This document shows positions 60,462-64,000 of a stretch of DNA of 64,000 nucleotides, piece by piece. A program made the translations under genes and the position numbers. Under the pieces are notes generated by a model, which did no database searches, was not told the DNA's origin, and saw only the letters and a program-made list of their open reading frames with translations. Source of the DNA: Pelotomaculum sp. UBA3103 (GTDB lineage Bacteria > Bacillota > Desulfotomaculia > Desulfotomaculales > Pelotomaculaceae). Location: the NCBI GenBank assembly GCA_002365855.1, contig DFAP01000094.1, forward strand, positions 3,825-67,824, in the 5' to 3' direction. The stretch's first letter is position 1, and every line of letters begins with the position of its first letter.

Positions 60462-62041
60462 AGTCCCAACTCCTTCAGATACCCTGCCATTTGGGCCTCG
60501 ACTTCGGCAAGTTCCTTTTTGATGCTGGCGATATTGTTTTTAACCTCTTCAATATCCACCAGGGCTTCTTCTTCAAAGGTATCAACATAGCGGGGGATAT
60601 TCAGGTTGTATTCGTTGGCTTTGATTTCGTCAACGCCGGCCACGTGGGCATATCTTTTGATATCCGCCCTGTTTTTATAGGCGTTAACAATATCCTCGAT
60701 ATGTTTTGTTTCGAGCCTGTTCTGGTTCTTGTCCTTTTTATAGCGGAGACTGCCGTTTTCATCCCTGCCGGAGGCGTCGATGAAAAGCACGTCGTCACGG
60801 TTGCGGTTTTTCTTGAAAACTAAAATGCAGGCCGGGATACCGGTGCCGTAGAACAGGTTGGCGGGCAGGCCAATGACCGCGTCTAGCAGGTTTTTCTCGA
60901 TTACGGCCTGCCTGATCCGGCCTTCCGACGCGCCCCTGAACAAAACGCCGTGGGGAGCGACGGCGGCAATCCTGCCACCGCTCTTGAGGCTGGCGATCAT
61001 GTGCAGCAAAAAGGCCCAGTCGCCCTTGCTGGCAGGGGGCACACCCCAGTCAAAGCGGTGGTACCTGTCAAGTGACGCTTCCATCTTGAATTCTTTGCCT
61101 TTGCCGGTCGTCTCGCCGCCGGTGTTAAAGCCAGCGGCCCACTTATCCTGCGAAAAAGGCATGTTGGCCACGATCACGTCGAACTGCATGAGATTGCCGT
61201 CCGGGTCCAGGTGCAGGGGGTTGACCAAAGTATCGCCCCATTGGATCCTGGCGTCCATGATCTGATGAAGAAACATGTTCATTTTGGCCATTGACCAGGA
61301 GGAGCCGTTCATTTCCTGCCCGTACAAGGCAAGTTTTTTGATCTCGTTGTTTTCCTTGGCCTGGGCTGTTTTTCCGGTTTTTATGAGCAGGGAACCGGAG
61401 CCGCAGGTGGGGTCGTACATGGTGTCGCTTATTTTCGGGTCGACGATGCGCGCCATCAGTTCCGACACTTCGGAGGGAGTAAAGAAGGAACCGGCTTTTT
61501 TGCCGGCCTGGCTGGCAAACTCGCCGATCATATATTCAAATGCTTCGCCGATGGTGTCTGCGGCCACCTTGCCTTCCTCAGGCTTGATGGAAGAAGGGCG
61601 CAGGTCAAGGGACTCGAAATCTTCCAGCAACTCCCGCAAGCGGGTGTTTCTTTGCCTCTGGTTGCCCAGCGTGGCTTCACTGTTAAAGTCAATGTTTCTA
61701 AATATCCCCGTGAACAGGGAAGGGTTGTCGTCTTCTATCCCTCGCAAAGCCGTATTAATAAGTTCCCCCAGGTTATAGTCATATCTTTTGTCATAAAGCC
61801 AGAGGAAGCTGTGTTCTTCCCTGATGACAAAGGGGAGCCTGCTTTTCGCTCTTTCCAGCCGCACCGGGTTATCATATTTTTTTCTTAATTCTTGGACGTT
61901 TTCCAAATAGGTGTCGCTCAGGTATTTAACGAAAAGCATGGGCAGGATGTAATCTTTATAATTGGCCGCGTCGATAGCCCCTCTGAATGTATTTGCGCCT
62001 CTCCAAAGCGCGGCCTCGATGTCTTTCCTGGTCGTCGCCAT
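60458..62041 (-). CDS. hsdM: Type I restriction enzyme, methyltransferase subunit
   Basis: About 527 aa from ATG 62041, which overlaps the upstream half-HsdS stop (TGATG); GGGGAGG is just upstream. The SAM site is YDPTCGSGSLLIKT and the catalytic N6-adenine motif is VIVANMPFSQ (NMPF in place of NPPF). N-terminal ALWRGANTFRGAIDAANYKDYI is typical of HsdM. It also has the HsdM EMNGSSWSMAKMNM region. Methylates adenine in the target set by HsdS. Confidence 0.96.
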   Translation of the reverse strand: MATTRKDIEAALWRGANTFRGAIDAANYKDYILPMLFVKYLSDTYLENVQELRKKYDNPVRLERAKSRLPFVIREEHSFLWLYDKRYDYNLGELINTALRGIEDDNPSLFTGIFRNIDFNSEATLGNQRQRNTRLRELLEDFESLDLRPSSIKPEEGKVAADTIGEAFEYMIGEFASQAGKKAGSFFTPSEVSELMARIVDPKISDTMYDPTCGSGSLLIKTGKTAQAKENNEIKKLALYGQEMNGSSWSMAKMNMFLHQIMDARIQWGDTLVNPLHLDPDGNLMQFDVIVANMPFSQDKWAAGFNTGGETTGKGKEFKMEASLDRYHRFDWGVPPASKGDWAFLLHMIASLKSGGRIAAVAPHGVLFRGASEGRIRQAVIEKNLLDAVIGLPANLFYGTGIPACILVFKKNRNRDDVLFIDASGRDENGSLRYKKDKNQNRLETKHIEDIVNAYKNRADIKRYAHVAGVDEIKANEYNLNIPRYVDTFEEEALVDIEEVKNNIASIKKELAEVEAQMAGYLKELGL

Positions 62042-62643
62042 CAATGTTCCTCCCCGGTATTTGCCGTGACGCTTTTTATTACTGATGCCATAAGCTGTTG
62101 ATCCTCTGCAATCAACTCGCCCAATAGCCGTTTTCGTTTCTTGTGCAGCAGCCATATCCGGCCAAGCGCCATTTGTTTTTTATATTCTACGGCGGGTATA
62201 TCCAACGCTGCCAACGACTTCACGGATATAGACTTGACAGCCGCGCCCGAACCGACAATATTGCCGTTCAGCCAGGCAATGCCCTGGTTTTCCAGCAGGC
62301 AGGCTATATAGGCCGGGAAGTATGCTTTGAACACGCGAATAACAATAAGGTTGCTTGAAAAGGTTGTATCCGCTAAGTCCTCCCTCACCAGCGTCGCTAC
62401 ATCCGGATTCAGACGTTTAAGTATGATATCGTTTTTCCGGATGAAATAGCCGTCACTAACAGGAGTCTGCCTTTTTATTTCCGAAGCGCTGTGGATATCA
62501 TTGTGAATTCCCAAATGGTTCGGTTGGATAAAATTATATGTTATAAGACCTGCATTGTACATAATTTCGTGTTGCCTGGCATCGGGCAGCCCGTTTAATA
62601 TATTAGCAATTTTTCCGAGTTTCACCTTTTTTAACGCCGCCAC
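62041..62643 (-). CDS. Half-size HsdS-like protein with one recognition domain
   Basis: About 200 aa from GTG 62643 (AAAGGGAG 8 bases upstream; the GTG at 62652 is too close). VKLGKIANILNGLPDARQ resembles the start of an HsdS target-recognition domain, FFIRKNDIILKRL-like text (YFIRKNDIILKRL) and VSGAAVKSISVKSLAALDIP are typical of S subunits, and a helix KKRKRLLGELIAEDQQLM ends it. It lacks a second recognition domain. Its stop overlaps hsdM. Half-S proteins can work as dimers with HsdM; here it could also compete with the full HsdS. Confidence 0.75.
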   Translation of the reverse strand: MAALKKVKLGKIANILNGLPDARQHEIMYNAGLITYNFIQPNHLGIHNDIHSASEIKRQTPVSDGYFIRKNDIILKRLNPDVATLVREDLADTTFSSNLIVIRVFKAYFPAYIACLLENQGIAWLNGNIVGSGAAVKSISVKSLAALDIPAVEYKKQMALGRIWLLHKKRKRLLGELIAEDQQLMASVIKSVTANTGEEH

Positions 62644-62708
62644 TTTTTTCACTCCCTTTCAACCGGCGTCCGGGAGGATAACTGCATCCAGGTCGTCTGA
62701 ATATATGG

Positions 62709-62747
62709 GTGCCAAAGCCACTTCCATGTGGAGAATGGCTTTGGCAC
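62709..62747. other. Perfect hairpin between the HNH and half-HsdS genes
   Basis: GTGCCAAAGCCA (62709-62720) pairs with TGGCTTTGGCAC (62736-62747). No T-run follows it on the minus strand, so it looks like an attenuator or RNA-processing element rather than a terminator. Confidence 0.55.
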
Positions 62748-62776
62748 TTAAAAAACTAATAGCCGCACATACCATC

Positions 62777-63094
62777 CTATTCTTTTGCTTGATAAGAACA
62801 CGCCCAGTCCGGCCAGTTGTCGCCCTTGCCCCGGTTGTTGCGCCAATGCAGCGGCTGGAGGTTCTTCAGGTCATCTGTTCCACCGCCGGCTACCGGCTTC
62901 TCATGGTCTATTTCCCAACCGTAATCAGAGTTGACGTTGCCGTAATCGGCAAATTTAATCCACGCGCCGCACCGGTCTTTCCTGATCTCGTTTTGGTCGT
63001 GTTTGGGGACGATGGCTGCCTTGCTCCATACATATAAAATCGTCAACTGGTCAAATGACTTGTTCAGTAGCGTGCGATTTACTTGGTGTGCCAT
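62777..63094 (-). CDS. HNH-type nuclease-like protein
   Basis: About 105 aa from ATG 63094 with AGGAGGAG upstream; a GTG at 63145 is less likely. WEIDHEKPVAGGGTDDLKNL and QPLHWRNNRGKGD form the HNH pattern (DH, then N, then H/N). C-terminal YQAKE. It heads the restriction operon with a gap of about 135 bases to the half-HsdS. A small HNH protein beside a type I system might add a second nuclease; that is inference. Confidence 0.75.
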   Translation of the reverse strand: MAHQVNRTLLNKSFDQLTILYVWSKAAIVPKHDQNEIRKDRCGAWIKFADYGNVNSDYGWEIDHEKPVAGGGTDDLKNLQPLHWRNNRGKGDNWPDWACSYQAKE

Positions 63095-63206
63095 AGCTCC
63101 TCCTTTCCGAGACAAAGCATCCACCAGCAAAACCACATATACCATTGATTTTAAGTGCTGTTTGCAGGTATTATGTGTTTACGCAAAACATGAGCTGATT
63201 TCAACG

Positions 63207-63246
63207 GCAGGTCCGGGAATGTCCAGTTCCCGGACTTGCTTTTTTG
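63207..63246 (+). terminator. Terminator-like hairpin with no gene before it
   Basis: GTCCGGGAA (63211-63219) pairs with TTCCCGGAC (63227-63235), followed by TGCTTTTTTGCC on the plus strand. The 630-base gap 63095-63724 holds no gene I can support; a second, A/T-centred hairpin (CGAAAGTCAT/ATGACTTTCG, 63675-63709) lies next to the Fic gene stop. Confidence 0.55.
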
Positions 63247-63724
63247 CCTCTATTTTGAAGAGTCTAACCCTCACTGGAAAAGGGTTATAACCAATAATTA
63301 CATTATACCAAAATAATTTCCATGATCAATATCATTTTTTCTTTGTTGGTCTTTAACATGTCGTTGTAATGTTGTTTTTGTTAAGGTTTTTCTGGATATA
63401 CGCCGCTTTCTGCCCGTTTAGCTGTTAACAAAATTGGGGCTGTGGCAGCATACCACAACCGATTCTTTGCAAACAGCATCCCCTTGAAAGCGATGTCGGA
63501 GGTTTTTTGGGCTTGCCCGCAAAACCAACAAGGGATTCTCCCCGTTAAACGTGAAAATCCCTTGATCCTATCAATCGGAAGTTCGGCATACTGCCAAACT
63601 CCCGATTCACACCAAATCAAAGATTTGGGTTCTATTGCATATGGAAAGTTGGTCCTGCTTAGATCCAAGTCAAACGAAAGTCATGAAAATTTTTTAAAAA
63701 TGACTTTCGATTGCATCTTGATTC

Positions 63725-64000
63725 CTATTTATTACATATTGGGGTAAAATCCGACAAGACTTTGCGGTCTTGTTTTATGCCGACAGCCAGCGCCAGCGCC
63801 TTATCCCATGTCTTTTCCGTTTCATACCTGAGAAACTTATAAAAGGAATTTAAATCCTCGGTTTCGTCGTATTTTTGCAAGCATTCATAATACATCCGTT
63901 TATCTTCATCATAGAGGATGAGGGGCGGGTGACTGTTCGTCATGAGATAGTAATTCAGGAGCGTCCTCCCGACACGTCCGTTGCCGTCCGCAAAAGGATG
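63725..64000 (-). CDS. Fic-domain protein, C-terminal part
   Basis: The frame is open to the right edge (92 codons), so the N-terminus lies beyond 64000. It begins exactly in the Fic motif HPFADGNGRVGRTLLNYYLM, with catalytic His, acidic Asp and GNGR. Fic domains transfer AMP or similar groups to proteins (AMPylation), as toxins or housekeeping regulators. An inhibitory helix, if present, would lie in the missing part. It is on the same strand as the restriction operon. Confidence 0.85.
   Translation of the reverse strand, partial: HPFADGNGRVGRTLLNYYLMTNSHPPLILYDEDKRMYYECLQKYDETEDLNSFYKFLRYETEKTWDKALALAVGIKQDRKVLSDFTPICNK

Noticed and set aside
63381-63747. Two overlapping frames of about 95-101 codons on opposite strands
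   Set aside because: They are mirror frames in the same DNA, with no ribosome site and no motif.

Overview
The window looks like a chromosomal segment of an anaerobic, endospore-forming Firmicute, most like the Peptococcaceae (Desulfotomaculum/Pelotomaculum type). That placement is inferred from gene content and order, not from a database search. The signs are sporulation genes (yabG, csfB/gin, bofA), abrB, a large Firmicute-type SRP RNA, AGGAGG-type ribosome sites with many TTG and GTG starts, a four-subunit 2-oxoacid:ferredoxin oxidoreductase (korABCD), and genes for the osmolyte N-epsilon-acetyl-beta-lysine. Nearly everything from 1 to 36 kb lies on the minus strand. From 37 to 54 kb the strands alternate.

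Region by region: (1) 1-5.9 kb holds a tandem CAP-domain secreted protein cut by the window edge, two small unknown proteins (one a striking GX3-repeat protein), a Nal1-like serine protease, yabG, a lone plus-strand glycosyltransferase and a YkuK-type RNase H-like protein. (2) 5.9-25.3 kb follows the Bacillus dnaX-to-yabG order in outline: rsmA, the 3D/G5 protein, tatD, metG with its T-box leader, abrB, rsmI, yabA, ricT, holB, tmk, an Orn/Lys/Arg decarboxylase, csfB, then a korABCD insertion with an ATPase-like partner, then bofA, recR, ybaB and dnaX. RNase M5 is absent from its usual place. (3) 25.4-31.9 kb has SRP RNA, tRNA-Ser(GGA), msrAB, a DEAD-box helicase, a GbsR-type regulator with an NAD-binding protein, an ArsC/Spx-like protein, ywbE and a kinase-like domain without its histidine. 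(4) 32.1-37.2 kb is a TetR-adaptor-RND efflux cluster whose pump gene is split by a frameshift. (5) 37.4-54.2 kb carries stalk-domain exported proteins, MscS, HelD, a lipoprotein, a DUF2087/GIY-YIG protein, a two-component system, a metallo-beta-lactamase-fold/PaaX pair under a palindrome, a RelE-type toxin-antitoxin pair, and ablA-ablB.

(6) 54.2-64 kb is an accessory defence region. A decayed second toxin-antitoxin copy abuts a compact minus-strand type I restriction-modification operon: an HNH protein, a half-size HsdS-like protein, hsdM, dinD, a full hsdS, hsdR and a YgjP-type zinc peptidase. Several junctions are start/stop overlaps. A Fic-domain protein runs off the right edge.

The points most worth a second look are the unusual composition of the restriction operon, the broken RND pump, a lipoprotein gene that seems to lack any standard start codon, the GX3-repeat protein, the stand-alone degenerate kinase dimerisation domain, the palindrome over the promoter of the metallo-beta-lactamase/PaaX pair, and degenerate 7-bp repeats between and within genes.
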